From NCBI RefSeq assembly GCF_041321095.1, contig NZ_JBGGWE010000001.1, forward strand, positions 604,464-668,463: a stretch of DNA of 64,000 nucleotides, in the 5' to 3' direction. Positions 34,642 to 43,404 of this stretch are shown piece by piece (positions within the stretch are counted from its first letter, which is position 1; every line of letters begins with the position of its first letter). The notes beneath the pieces are model-generated. The model was given only the letters and a program-made list of their open reading frames with translations, did not search any database and was not told the DNA's origin. Made by a program: the position numbers and the translations under genes. The DNA comes from Fibrella arboris (GTDB lineage: Bacteria; Bacteroidota; Bacteroidia; Cytophagales; Spirosomataceae).

Positions 34642-36312
34642 ATGACATCACCTACGTTACTCATCACCGACCGGCTGCCGTTTTTGTGGCGGTTGCTGGG
34701 CGTGAATTATACGCAGCTACGGGCCATTCTGTCTGTTAAGCTGCAACTCGACAACCGGCGCCCCGCCGCGTTTAGTCAGTGGAAAAAGGCGAGCGAAACC
34801 AACAACTCGTACTGGATCTCACTGGCGGTCTACGCCCTGTTTGGCTCCGTATTCGCGCTTTTCCTGAGCATGAGCCCGGCAGGCATGATCATTAAACCGG
34901 CCACGTTATTCTTCGGCTATGTCCTGATCATCTGTACCATGTCGCTCATCAGCGATTTCTCATCGGTGGTACTCGACTCGTCCGACAATCAGATCATGCT
35001 GTTTCGGCCCATTGATAGCCGAACCATGCTCACTGCCCGGATCGTGCACATCATCAGCTATCTATTCACGATTGCCCTGGCCGTAGGATCGGTTGGTTCG
35101 TTGATTCTTGGCTACCGGTTTGGCGCGTCGATCGGGTTTATGACGCTCGTGTTATGCCTGCTGATGGCTATTCTGGCCGTTTTCCTGACCAACGTCCTTT
35201 ACCTGCTGCTGATGCAGTTTGTCAGCAGCGAACGGCTACGCGAGGTGATCAACTACGTGCAGATCGGGATGGGCATTTTCTTTTATGGTGGCTACCAGAT
35301 ACTTCCCCGCCTGCTGAATAGCGACGGTATGATGGATGCTCGCCCTTTTGTCTGGGAACTGTGGCATTACGCGATTCCGCCCCTATGGAGCGCCGCCAGC
35401 CTCGACTTGGTCATTAACCGCCAGGCCGATATCCATCATTTTGTAGCACTTGGGCTGGCTTTTACAGTGCCTTTTCTGGGCCTTTATATCATGACCAATG
35501 TGCTGTCTACTGTTTTTAGCAGCAAACTGGCCAGTCTGGATCAGGAAGAACGTACCCAGCCAGAAATGGGCAGTACAACAGCGTCGCCGACCGGCACTCC
35601 TCCGCTTTCATTGGCCAGCAGAATGGCCAACTGGTTTACCAGCAACCCGCTTGAACGGGCCGGCTTCACCTTTGTCTGGTTCATCTCAGGGCGGGACCGG
35701 AAATTCAAGCTACGTACCTATCCCGGTCTGGGTTTCGGGCTGGCCTACGCCGTGATCATGAGCCTGAACTACCAGTCTACCGTGAAAGGAACGGGCGGCT
35801 TTTTCCTGTTTATTCTCTACTTTGGTGGTATCTACATCATGACCGCGCTGCTGCAAATTTCCGTCTCCGATAACTACAAAGCGGCCTGGATTTATGAATC
35901 GTCGCCCATGACTCAGCCAGGGCCGTTGTTGGCAGGTGGCCTGAAAGCACTGACCGTCAAACTCATGACGCCGTATTTCATGTTGCTGGCTGGCTACGTA
36001 CTTTATTTAAAAGGACCAACCGTGCTCCCCGACATCCTGCTGGCCTACGTTAATTCGCTGGTTATGCTGCTGATCACGGCCGTTATGGGCAAGCGCCATT
36101 TACCTTTCTCCATGGCGCAGGATGTGGTTCGGAACAGCGCGACTACCCGCAGCTTCCTCAGCATGTTCATCATTGGGCTCATTGGCGTCGCACACTGGGG
36201 ACTTACCTACATTCCTTACGGTCAATGGATCGCCTTGCCTCTTATGCTGGGTGTAGCCTTTGTCCTTTTCCGCTCATACTGGCAAACCACCTGGAGCGAG
36301 ATAGAGAACTGA
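34642..36312 (+). CDS. ABC transporter permease, large membrane subunit
   Basis: 556 residues with about 10-12 hydrophobic segments grouped in two halves (about residues 55-240 and 275-555). A hydrophilic loop near 300-330 includes RTQPEMGSTTASPTG. It forms a unit with the ATPase just upstream. The substrate is unknown, and the protein does not match a named exporter family that I recognise. The ATG at 34642 is taken in place of a TTG at 34636. The stop codon is embedded in the palindrome at 36307-36374. Confidence 0.8.
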   Translation: MTSPTLLITDRLPFLWRLLGVNYTQLRAILSVKLQLDNRRPAAFSQWKKASETNNSYWISLAVYALFGSVFALFLSMSPAGMIIKPATLFFGYVLIICTMSLISDFSSVVLDSSDNQIMLFRPIDSRTMLTARIVHIISYLFTIALAVGSVGSLILGYRFGASIGFMTLVLCLLMAILAVFLTNVLYLLLMQFVSSERLREVINYVQIGMGIFFYGGYQILPRLLNSDGMMDARPFVWELWHYAIPPLWSAASLDLVINRQADIHHFVALGLAFTVPFLGLYIMTNVLSTVFSSKLASLDQEERTQPEMGSTTASPTGTPPLSLASRMANWFTSNPLERAGFTFVWFISGRDRKFKLRTYPGLGFGLAYAVIMSLNYQSTVKGTGGFFLFILYFGGIYIMTALLQISVSDNYKAAWIYESSPMTQPGPLLAGGLKALTVKLMTPYFMLLAGYVLYLKGPTVLPDILLAYVNSLVMLLITAVMGKRHLPFSMAQDVVRNSATTRSFLSMFIIGLIGVAHWGLTYIPYGQWIALPLMLGVAFVLFRSYWQTTWSEIEN

Positions 36313-36374
36313 GCGCGGACCGGAGGCTGGCGCTGCGGGGTATCCTCGCGCCAGCTTCCGGTCCGCGCTCAGTT
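36307..36374. repeat. Palindrome spanning the stop codons of two convergent genes
   Basis: The arms at 36307-36332 and 36349-36374 (26 bp, one mismatch) begin with AACTGA and end with TCAGTT. They therefore include the last sense codon and stop of both convergent genes. There is a 16-nt loop and no T-run. Confidence 0.88.
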
Positions 36375-37406
36375 CTTCAAACTCTCGATAACGATCTCTT
36401 CGAAGCCGGGGAGCGTCTTGTAGGCGTATGTCGCGCGCCAGGGTGTGTCTTTGTAGTCATACGAGACTTCCAGAAACGGCTTTTGGCCGGTACCCCCGGT
36501 ATCATCGGCGCGGGTGTTGATGCGTACGGGAATAGCTTCGTGGTACTTGAAATAGTTCGGGTGTGTCAGGTAGCCAAGCGGTGTGGTGTCCCACGGTACG
36601 AAGCCATCAACGCCAAATACCTTTTTGTTCAGCAGTTGCCACGGCCGCAGCGTTTTGCTCAGCCATTTGTCGCCTTCAGAACCACGCGCCAGAAAAGCAA
36701 GGTCCGTGCGCCCCAGAAACGTGTAAACGCTACACTCATAGCCCGACAGCACCACCTTCACACCGGCATCGAACAGCACCCGAAAGGCTTCCGGGTCCAT
36801 CTCGAAGTTATAATCGCCCACGGTTACCAGCTCCAGGCCGGGCCGAAACGGCAAGCCGGGGGTTCGTCCCGCGCAGACCACCACTTCTTCGATCTGTCTG
36901 GCCAGTTCAGGATGATTTTTTAGTACCGTGGCCACGTTGGTCATCGGGCCAATAGCCAGAATGGGCATCCGTTCGTTGCGAAGCGCCGCCGCCATAGCCC
37001 GGCTGGCGTCTGTTTCCCGGCCAATGTCGTGGAGCGTGTCGGACCCCCGATATACCGGAATTGCACGGCCCGTTTTGTTGTACCAGCCCAGCAGTTTCTG
37101 CGTTACGCTGTAGCCATAGTCTGCGTAGGTAACCGTGCTGATGCCCACCAGTTGTACTTTGTCGGCATGGCGCAGGGCCATCATCAGCGTAAGGGCATCG
37201 TCAACTTCGCGGGCGCCCTGCTTGTCGGGCATGCCAACCATGATATCGGTATCGAGCCAGATTCGGCGGGGTCTCGTAACTGGTTTTCTGGTTGATTGTG
37301 GTACCGGCTTCTGCTTGGTACCGATGGTAATCTGCCCGTTCGCCCAAAAGGGGAGGGCCAGCAACGTACCCAGGAGGAGTAGCTGCTTAACTTTATTTGC
37401 TATCAT
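36369..37406 (-). CDS. Exported inosine/uridine-preferring nucleoside hydrolase
   Basis: 345 residues. A signal peptide spans about 1-22 (KQLLLLGTLLALPFWANGQ). The Ca-binding motif is split: DTDIMVGMPDKQGAREVDDALTL, here given as DTDIM and EVDDALTL, has an insertion between the first Asp and the DD pair. VGISTV and ILAIGPMTNVATVL are the other family blocks. It should cleave the N-glycosidic bond of nucleosides in the periplasm. The kinase gene upstream on the same strand ends 57 nt before this start, suggesting linked nucleoside/ribose salvage. Confidence 0.87.
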   Translation of the reverse strand: MIANKVKQLLLLGTLLALPFWANGQITIGTKQKPVPQSTRKPVTRPRRIWLDTDIMVGMPDKQGAREVDDALTLMMALRHADKVQLVGISTVTYADYGYSVTQKLLGWYNKTGRAIPVYRGSDTLHDIGRETDASRAMAAALRNERMPILAIGPMTNVATVLKNHPELARQIEEVVVCAGRTPGLPFRPGLELVTVGDYNFEMDPEAFRVLFDAGVKVVLSGYECSVYTFLGRTDLAFLARGSEGDKWLSKTLRPWQLLNKKVFGVDGFVPWDTTPLGYLTHPNYFKYHEAIPVRINTRADDTGGTGQKPFLEVSYDYKDTPWRATYAYKTLPGFEEIVIESLKN

Positions 37407-37463
37407 TTCAGTCAATCGTATGGCCTTAAGGCCCTGATTATATAGGCAATGCAACGTGCCTGG

Positions 37464-38462
37464 TCAATTACCCATGACCATCGCCGCTGCCTGCTGCATC
37501 AACTGGGCCTTTTCCTCAAGCGACAGACTCAGTGGAAGCTGGGCAATCCCAATAAGCCGCCGCAGTATTTCGATGCCTGTAAACTGCCGTACTAACTGCT
37601 CATCAAAAGCGCCGTGCCGAACGTACCCAGCCTGAACCTGCTGGTGAATAGCCTGGGGCTGTTGGGCCAGGTGCAGGTGCGCCAGCATAACACCCAGATC
37701 AAATTCGGCGGGACCATAAAAACAGAATTCGGGATCGATCACTTTCACCCCGGCTTTGGTCCGCAGCCAGCTTCCCGGATAATAATCGCCGTGCAGCAGT
37801 GTGACCGGTCTACCAAGCTGATCACCTACATACAGGTCGCCCAGGGCATGGGCGGCGTTGGCAAGGGCCGCCTGCTTATACGGAGCCGCCAGCGTTTGCA
37901 GACCCGGCTGGATGGTATCGAGGTCTACTCCATTATCAGCTACAAATGGATAAATAAAAATATGTTCGTGATTCAATACTCGCATGGCCTGGTTGGCGAA
38001 CGCAGGATTTGGCCGGTCAGTAAGAAATTGATTGTGTAGTAGAGCGAGGTACGTAATTAGCGGTATTACTTCCTCTGCTTCTATCGAGTGACTAGTCTGA
38101 TAGCAGGTCAAAAAGTCGGACGATTCGCCCAGGTCTTCGAGAACGAGCAGTTTTTCATCTTCGTCAACGCCCAGAATAGCAGGCATATAGCCTCTTAATT
38201 CTGGATTGCCGGCGATTTCGCGGTAAAAAAGCCCTTCCATAACAGCCCGTTCAGCAGGTGCAGGAATAGATGGGTATTTTTCGACATATCCACGGGCTTG
38301 CTTTACAATGAGCGACCGGCTGTTGGTACGTACCCGAAGTGTATAGTTCATATTACCCTCGCCAGGCTTGCCTAGGCTACGAATGGGCTCATCGTCGCAT
38401 ATCCATCCTTTTCGGGCCAGATATGATTGTAACCCTATCGGGTCTTGCTCGTCTAAATGCAT
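37464..38462 (-). CDS. Phosphotransferase, S-methyl-5-thioribose kinase-like
   Basis: 332 residues of the choline/aminoglycoside kinase fold. A glycine-rich nucleotide loop GKPGEGNMNYTLRV near 32 and lysine in SLIVKQARGYV precede the catalytic loop HGDYYPGSWL near 225 and the metal motif VIDPEFCFYG near 243. This arrangement, with HGDxxxGS, is that of MtnK, which phosphorylates methylthioribose in methionine salvage. No other mtn gene is present, so the substrate could be another sugar. It heads a two-gene unit with the nucleoside hydrolase. Confidence 0.8.
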   Translation of the reverse strand: MHLDEQDPIGLQSYLARKGWICDDEPIRSLGKPGEGNMNYTLRVRTNSRSLIVKQARGYVEKYPSIPAPAERAVMEGLFYREIAGNPELRGYMPAILGVDEDEKLLVLEDLGESSDFLTCYQTSHSIEAEEVIPLITYLALLHNQFLTDRPNPAFANQAMRVLNHEHIFIYPFVADNGVDLDTIQPGLQTLAAPYKQAALANAAHALGDLYVGDQLGRPVTLLHGDYYPGSWLRTKAGVKVIDPEFCFYGPAEFDLGVMLAHLHLAQQPQAIHQQVQAGYVRHGAFDEQLVRQFTGIEILRRLIGIAQLPLSLSLEEKAQLMQQAAAMVMGN

Positions 38463-38812
38463 AAGTGCGTTCGTGATTTAATATACAATAGTACAGACTG
38501 GCCAACGGCTGGCATACTGATCGGGTAAACGGCCAGCATTCGTTGATTCGTTAAAACCTCAACTAAACTACCTACGGGTAGCTATTTGCCATGGATGTAA
38601 AAACGGTTCACGAAATAAACATATGTCCCATTTCGTCTATATATCAGGTATATTCCCTATTTATAGATAGAAAAGGCACGACTGTTGCAGCGCCTAGCAA
38701 CAGTAGCGTCTTGTTACTAGTCGGTAACCTTGTATAAATTGCTTACTTTTTGAGGAAACCCATCAGCTCACAGTTCGATTGATTTCCTTACTCCGTTTCA
38801 ATAAGAAATTCT
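38463..38812. promoter_or_regulatory. Divergent control region between the kinase and LysM genes (350 nt)
   Basis: AT-rich, with no ORF of note. It contains CTGTTGC (38682-38688) and GCAACAG (38697-38703) as a perfect 7-bp inverted repeat with an 8-nt spacer, and CTACC-TAC-GGGTAG near 38570. These could be operators. No convincing TAnnTTTG box is seen. Confidence 0.4.
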
Positions 38813-40918
38813 GTGCTGCCAACTATTGCCCGTCATACACTACTTAGTTTTTTATGCCTGCTACCCGTGCTGGCATTCACTCAACGTTTACCTGCTCTTC
38901 CAACAGAAATAAACTTTGGTGGTACAACTGTGTATATCAATGCACAGGGACAACAACGGCTTCAGCAGGAGATCACCAGTCTCTACGCCGACCGGTCGAC
39001 CCTACGCAATGCTATAGAACAATTGCAGTACATTGAGTCGGTGCTGGGCCCCATGCTCGAAGAACGAGCGGTGCCGGCCGATTTTCGGTACGCCTGCCTG
39101 CCCATTAACCTGTCGAACGGCACGTATTGGGGATTAGACGCCCGCAAAGCCAGCTGGTTGAACCTGCGGGTCGATAACAGCATCGACGAGCGTCTCAATG
39201 TGGCTTCATCCTCAGAGGCCGTTCTGGGCGAACTGGCAGCCCTCCATACCAAATCGCCAAACTGGATGCGGGTGCTGCTGAATTTTGCCGCCGGGCAACG
39301 GTCAACCGAATCAGGCGACCCAACGCTGCCAAACGACCAGGTGCAGTTAACCGCCGACAGCCCGGCGCTGGTTTGGGCTACCCTGGCCCGAAAGGTCGTT
39401 TTTGAATACGAAATTCCCTTATTGCGCCCCAATGCCAACCCTTTTCTGCTGTATGATTACCGACAGGGCAAAGGCAAAACCCTGGTCACCATTGCCCGTG
39501 AACTGGGCATCGACCAGCCACGCTTTATGCCATTCAATGAGTGGTTACGCGTGCGGGTAATCCCAACCGATAAAGCCTATCCGGTGCTGATCCGGCTAAC
39601 CTCAACGGAGTACCTGACCGTGAAAGGACAGGTCAACTCAACGGTGCAGCTTGGCCAGCCCTCGCAACCGGGCGCCCGGCGCGACCTGGGTTTCCCGGTA
39701 TTGCGCAAGCTGCCAACCGCCACCTCGAAAGACCCGATCACCCGCGCCTCGGCCGTTTTCTACGAAATCAATGACCGGAAAGGTATTCAGGCCCAACCCT
39801 GCGATAACGTGATCACCCTGGCGTATTACGGCGACGTGTCGGTCAAATCGTTTCTGGCCATTAACGACATGACTGACCGGGATATGGTACGCCCCGGCGA
39901 GATCTACTACCTGGAGGCCAAGGCCCGCAAAGCTAAAATTCCGTTTCATGTGATGCAGGCTGGCCAGACCCTGCGCGAAGTGGCCACAACCTATGGCATT
40001 CAGATGAAGTACCTGCTTAAATACAATCATCTGGAGACTAACCAGCGGCTACAACCAGGGCGCATTTTATGGCTCCGGGAGAAACGCCCCAACAATGTAC
40101 CGGCTGAGTATCAGGTACTCCCTGAAACACCCTCGCAGCAGGAGCCCACGGTGGCGCAGCGCAAACTGACGCGCGAAAACGAAGAGTCTGTAATTGATAG
40201 CCCCGGTCCGCCAAACTGGCGACTGCCAGCCGTTGACTCTACCAATACGGCAGCTGGACCACTGTCAACGACAGCGACCGAAGGGGACCCGGTCAGCGGT
40301 TCAGCCGTATCGGCATCGGCGCCAGAGCTTCGTTACTACACCGTCAGAGAAGGCGATACGCATTCGGGAGTAGCTCAGCGGTTCAATCTGCTGCTTTCCG
40401 ATCTGATGACCTGGAATAATCTGTCGTACCGTAAGCCATTGGTTGCGGGCCAACGCTTGGTGGTAGGGAAACCCACAGCGGTCAGACCCGCCGATGTGCC
40501 GCGCCCTGCTGTGAACCAGCCAGACCTGACCGAGCCCATCGGCGTTACCAACGCAGAAGCACCGAAACCAAGCCCCGCAGCTTCTGCTACTGTAGCTGTA
40601 GCCGGCAAGCCAAAGCCACCTGTTAAAGCAACGTCGCCAGCCGTCAGATCGCGGGAAAACACAGAATCGGCGGTTGACGTAGATCGGCCTGTCACCACAC
40701 CGGCACCGGCGCCAGCCCGGCCCGAACGGTTAATCAATCGGGTGCGTATCGAAACCCCGAAGGTTAATGGCACTTCGTATTACCACATTGTTCAGCGCGG
40801 CCAGACGGTGTACCGGGTAGCACTGATCAACAAAGTCAGTGTGCAGGATGTGATGCGCTGGAACAACCTGACCAGTTATACCATAGAGGTAGGTCAGCGC
40901 ATCCTGATCAGGAAATGA
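38813..40918 (+). CDS. LysM-repeat protein with degenerate transglycosylase domain
   Basis: 701 residues from a GTG start. A signal peptide spans about 1-23 (LLSFLCLLPVLAF). The N-terminal region (about 45-210) follows the MltD/SLT layout: PMLEERAVPADFRYACLPI, GLDARKASWLNLRV, VDERLNVASS-like IDERLNVASS. The catalytic Glu of the SLT motif (usually LxxIES) is replaced by INLS. Three LysM domains follow, at about 380-425, 505-550 and 655-700, joined by Pro/Ala/Thr-rich linkers. It should bind peptidoglycan in the periplasm, probably without cutting it. Confidence 0.82.
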   Translation: MLPTIARHTLLSFLCLLPVLAFTQRLPALPTEINFGGTTVYINAQGQQRLQQEITSLYADRSTLRNAIEQLQYIESVLGPMLEERAVPADFRYACLPINLSNGTYWGLDARKASWLNLRVDNSIDERLNVASSSEAVLGELAALHTKSPNWMRVLLNFAAGQRSTESGDPTLPNDQVQLTADSPALVWATLARKVVFEYEIPLLRPNANPFLLYDYRQGKGKTLVTIARELGIDQPRFMPFNEWLRVRVIPTDKAYPVLIRLTSTEYLTVKGQVNSTVQLGQPSQPGARRDLGFPVLRKLPTATSKDPITRASAVFYEINDRKGIQAQPCDNVITLAYYGDVSVKSFLAINDMTDRDMVRPGEIYYLEAKARKAKIPFHVMQAGQTLREVATTYGIQMKYLLKYNHLETNQRLQPGRILWLREKRPNNVPAEYQVLPETPSQQEPTVAQRKLTRENEESVIDSPGPPNWRLPAVDSTNTAAGPLSTTATEGDPVSGSAVSASAPELRYYTVREGDTHSGVAQRFNLLLSDLMTWNNLSYRKPLVAGQRLVVGKPTAVRPADVPRPAVNQPDLTEPIGVTNAEAPKPSPAASATVAVAGKPKPPVKATSPAVRSRENTESAVDVDRPVTTPAPAPARPERLINRVRIETPKVNGTSYYHIVQRGQTVYRVALINKVSVQDVMRWNNLTSYTIEVGQRILIRK

Positions 40919-40992
40919 GTTACCGGGTACGTGCTGATTGGGCACAGATGGTATCGCCTCATCGCTGCTTGCCCATTGACCAGCCCGCCAAC

Positions 40993-42285
40993 TTAGCCTA
41001 GCTGCCCTTCTATCCAGTCGAGACCACGGCCATAGAGGGCAAGGGCAAAACGGACACGGTTGTCAAAGTCATCGTTACCGGTCTGTTGCTGAGCCAGGTA
41101 CGTCTTCACCAGCCGCGCATTTTCTGCTGCCTGCGGGTTCGCAATGTCCAGGTCTGCCTCCGTTTTATACGGCGCGAACACGGGCCGGTCGGCATCGAAA
41201 TGTTGGTAGAACAGGTGATTCTCGGGCGTACGTACGGCGCAAAGCACGCCCGTAGCCCGTGCGGTCGATGGCGCCAACGAACCCTCCAGGCCGCGCTTCA
41301 AGACAATGGCGGCATCGAAACCCGCCATCAGTGCCAGTTCGGCCATTTTCATCTGGTACGTGATATGAAAGACCGACGTTACCAGAATACGGGCGCGGGC
41401 AGGGTTCAACACTTTTTCGAGCGTTGATAGAAAAGGTCGTTTGAGTAGTATCCGCCGCCGATCGACCCAGTGATTCAAGGCCGGTGACAAGGCTTTCTGA
41501 TCCAGCACCCACCCGTAGACATGGGGCGGTTCTTTTGTGAATTCGGCCTGGTTTAAGACAAATTCGCAGTTCATGTGCATGTACAGGTCATGCGCATTGA
41601 GCGTGTATTTAGGCCCCGGCGTACGCCCTACCATCGACAAGGAACCGTAGCCCCGCTGCTGAAAAAAATGAGCTAGTATGGGCGTGATCAGGTACGAGTG
41701 CTCGGCCCCATCGAATGGTTCGGCCAGTTGTACAATAGGCCTCGTTGGCCCGATGGGCTCATCATCATGAAAGCGGGGGGCCAGCGTTTCCATCACTGCC
41801 TGATAAAGGCCCTGGTATTCATCATTGGTTTCATGACGGACCCGCATGATACTGGCTGCCAGCCCGCGAAAGGTTTCGCAATCCTGCTCCGGCGGGAAAT
41901 CACCGAACAGGTAATCGCCCAGTTGCCGGGCCTCGCTAATCTGCAGATGCTGCCCACGCACGAGCTTCGTGGCAATCGGCAGGAGGTTTACGGGCAGTTC
42001 GGGACACAGTTTATTGACCAGAAACGTGGGGTGTGAAAAGGCATCCCGTCCGAAGCAGGTTTCCAGCGTTCGTTCCGCTTCGGTCAGGCCCTTTGTCAGG
42101 AGCGCCCCAATGAAGGCCCCTACCTGAAGCGGGTGCGCCGTGCCCGACAGCAGGCTCTCCCGGCATTCAGTTATTAATTCTGGCGGCATTGGTTTACTGC
42201 CGTATTTTCCAATACCAATGAGTTTGATGGCCCGCCCCAGGGCTGTTTCACCTGGTGACACGTCGATTGATCCGGCGGTGGTCAT
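40993..42285 (-). CDS. TrpD2/YbiB-like (anthranilate phosphoribosyltransferase fold) protein
   Basis: 430 residues. The N-terminal helical part PMPPELITECRESLLSGTAHPLQVGAFIGALLTKG has the TrpD-like pattern (short form PLQVGAFIGALLTKG). The C-terminal half contains VFHITYQMKMAELALMAG and AAIVLKRGLEGSL, close to the RGxEGS motif of this fold. The phosphoribosyl diphosphate glycine-rich loop is not obvious, as in YbiB/TrpD2, which binds nucleic acid and lacks the enzyme activity. No trp genes are nearby. Moderate confidence in the family. Confidence 0.65.
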   Translation of the reverse strand: MTTAGSIDVSPGETALGRAIKLIGIGKYGSKPMPPELITECRESLLSGTAHPLQVGAFIGALLTKGLTEAERTLETCFGRDAFSHPTFLVNKLCPELPVNLLPIATKLVRGQHLQISEARQLGDYLFGDFPPEQDCETFRGLAASIMRVRHETNDEYQGLYQAVMETLAPRFHDDEPIGPTRPIVQLAEPFDGAEHSYLITPILAHFFQQRGYGSLSMVGRTPGPKYTLNAHDLYMHMNCEFVLNQAEFTKEPPHVYGWVLDQKALSPALNHWVDRRRILLKRPFLSTLEKVLNPARARILVTSVFHITYQMKMAELALMAGFDAAIVLKRGLEGSLAPSTARATGVLCAVRTPENHLFYQHFDADRPVFAPYKTEADLDIANPQAAENARLVKTYLAQQQTGNDDFDNRVRFALALYGRGLDWIEGQLG

Positions 42286-42518
42286 AGTTGCGCAAATTGT
42301 AGGAGAGCGTGGCGGCGTGAACAGACACGTAATCGACTAATAATAAAGTGAACAACAATTGGCAAAAGCCAATAGTTACAAGTTTTTATTAAAGTCTATT
42401 GTATTTTAGTATACATAATTTTTGGCTTTTCACTAGAAATTCCTACTTTTATGTGGCTGCAAAATAGCGCATTTTAGCGAGATCGGGAAAGAATCACGGC
42501 TAAATACACGGAATCGTT
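42286..42518. promoter_or_regulatory. AT-rich upstream region, about 230 nt
   Basis: Contains the palindrome ATTGGC-AAAA-GCCAAT (42358-42373) upstream of the TrpD2-like gene and several near -7 boxes such as TAATTTTTG. No ORF is seen. Confidence 0.35.
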
Positions 42519-42692
42519 ATGGCAACTCTACGGTGTGAAAGCGAGGGACCAGGTCGTTATAACTTGACAAGCCCGACTGGTGGCCTGATTGTTACCTTAC
42601 GGAATGGCCAACCTGGCTCTACACGCGCTGATTGCACATTTTCAACAAAAAAGCCCTGCGGACTGGCGGGTCCGACAGGGCAAGAGGCCTAA
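42519..42692 (+). CDS. Possible small cysteine-containing protein (57 residues)
   Basis: An ATG at 42519 opens a 57-codon frame to a TAA at 42690. The product starts MATLRCESEGPGRYNLTSPT and ends KKPCGLAGPTGQEA. It has three Cys, is Gly/Pro/Thr-rich and has no signal peptide. Gene status is uncertain: a hairpin that looks like a minus-strand terminator overlaps its end. It occupies an otherwise empty 550-nt gap, which makes a small gene plausible. Confidence 0.4.
   Translation: MATLRCESEGPGRYNLTSPTGGLIVTLRNGQPGSTRADCTFSTKKPCGLAGPTGQEA
42648..42683 (-). terminator. Hairpin with minus-strand T-run
   Basis: GCCCTGCGGAC and GTCCGACAGGGC form a stem with a small loop. On the minus strand it is followed by TTTTTT. 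No minus-strand gene lies just upstream of it, so it could end an unannotated transcript or simply overlap the small ORF. Confidence 0.4.
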
Positions 42693-42839
42693 GTAATTAT
42701 TCCACCTTAAACCAGCCCAAATGTAGGCAGATGGGAATACAAAACAAATAACCGTTTACCGGGTCACGGCCTGATGCAGTATGGTTTTCAGCGGGAAGTA
42801 AACCAACTTACACGCTGTTCACTACGTCTACGTTTCGCC

Positions 42840-43280
42840 ATGATCCGCCCTGCTGCCTTCGCCGACCTCGATTCGTTGGCTTTACTGTTCGATGCATACC
42901 GCGTCTTTTATGAAAAGCCCACGGCCGTTGCCGACGGGCGTCAGTTTCTGGCCGACCGAATGGCGGGTAACGAATCGGTAATTTTTGTGGCCGAACCAGA
43001 ACCAGGTACGTTGGTAGGCTTCGTGCAACTGTATCCCCTTTTTTCGTCGACCCGCTTGAAACGGCTCTGGCTGCTCAACGACCTGTTTGTTCAAGCCGAT
43101 CATCGCGGACAGGGCCATTCGCTCGCTTTGCTCAACGCCGCCAAACAGCTTTGCCACCACACCAATGCCTACGGCTTGATGCTGGAAACGGCAAAAACGA
43201 ATCTGATTGGCAACAGTTTATACCCCCGAGCCGGCTTTTCGCTCGACGAAGACCACAATTATTACAGCTGGGAGGTGTAA
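42840..43280 (+). CDS. GNAT family N-acetyltransferase
   Basis: 146 residues. MIRPAAFADLDSLALLFDAYR at the start, here in short form IRPAAFADLDSLA, is a typical GNAT opening. VGFVQLYPLFSS and LNDLFVQADHRGQGHSLALL carry the central strand and the acetyl-CoA loop (RGQGHS near residue 88). The end LYPRAGFSLDEDHNYYSW is also typical. The substrate is unknown. The ATG at 42840 was chosen over 42774 because the extra residues are not GNAT-like. Confidence 0.88.
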   Translation: MIRPAAFADLDSLALLFDAYRVFYEKPTAVADGRQFLADRMAGNESVIFVAEPEPGTLVGFVQLYPLFSSTRLKRLWLLNDLFVQADHRGQGHSLALLNAAKQLCHHTNAYGLMLETAKTNLIGNSLYPRAGFSLDEDHNYYSWEV

Positions 43281-43370
43281 GGCCAGGTACGTTGGCTGCC
43301 AGAACCTGCCGTATCTTTCAGGGGAGTTAGCCACTTTATTGCCTGACCTGTTCGTTTTATAGCAAGCCCG

Positions 43371-43378
43371 TATTTTTG
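43371..43378 (+). promoter_or_regulatory. -7 box of the SNF2 helicase gene
   Basis: TATTTTTG fits TAnnTTTG and lies 26 nt before the ATG at 43405. AAGGGAAAG just upstream of the ATG may act as a ribosome binding site. Confidence 0.5.
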
Positions 43379-43404
43379 CGGCAAATCAAGGGAAAGAGTA
43401 CACA

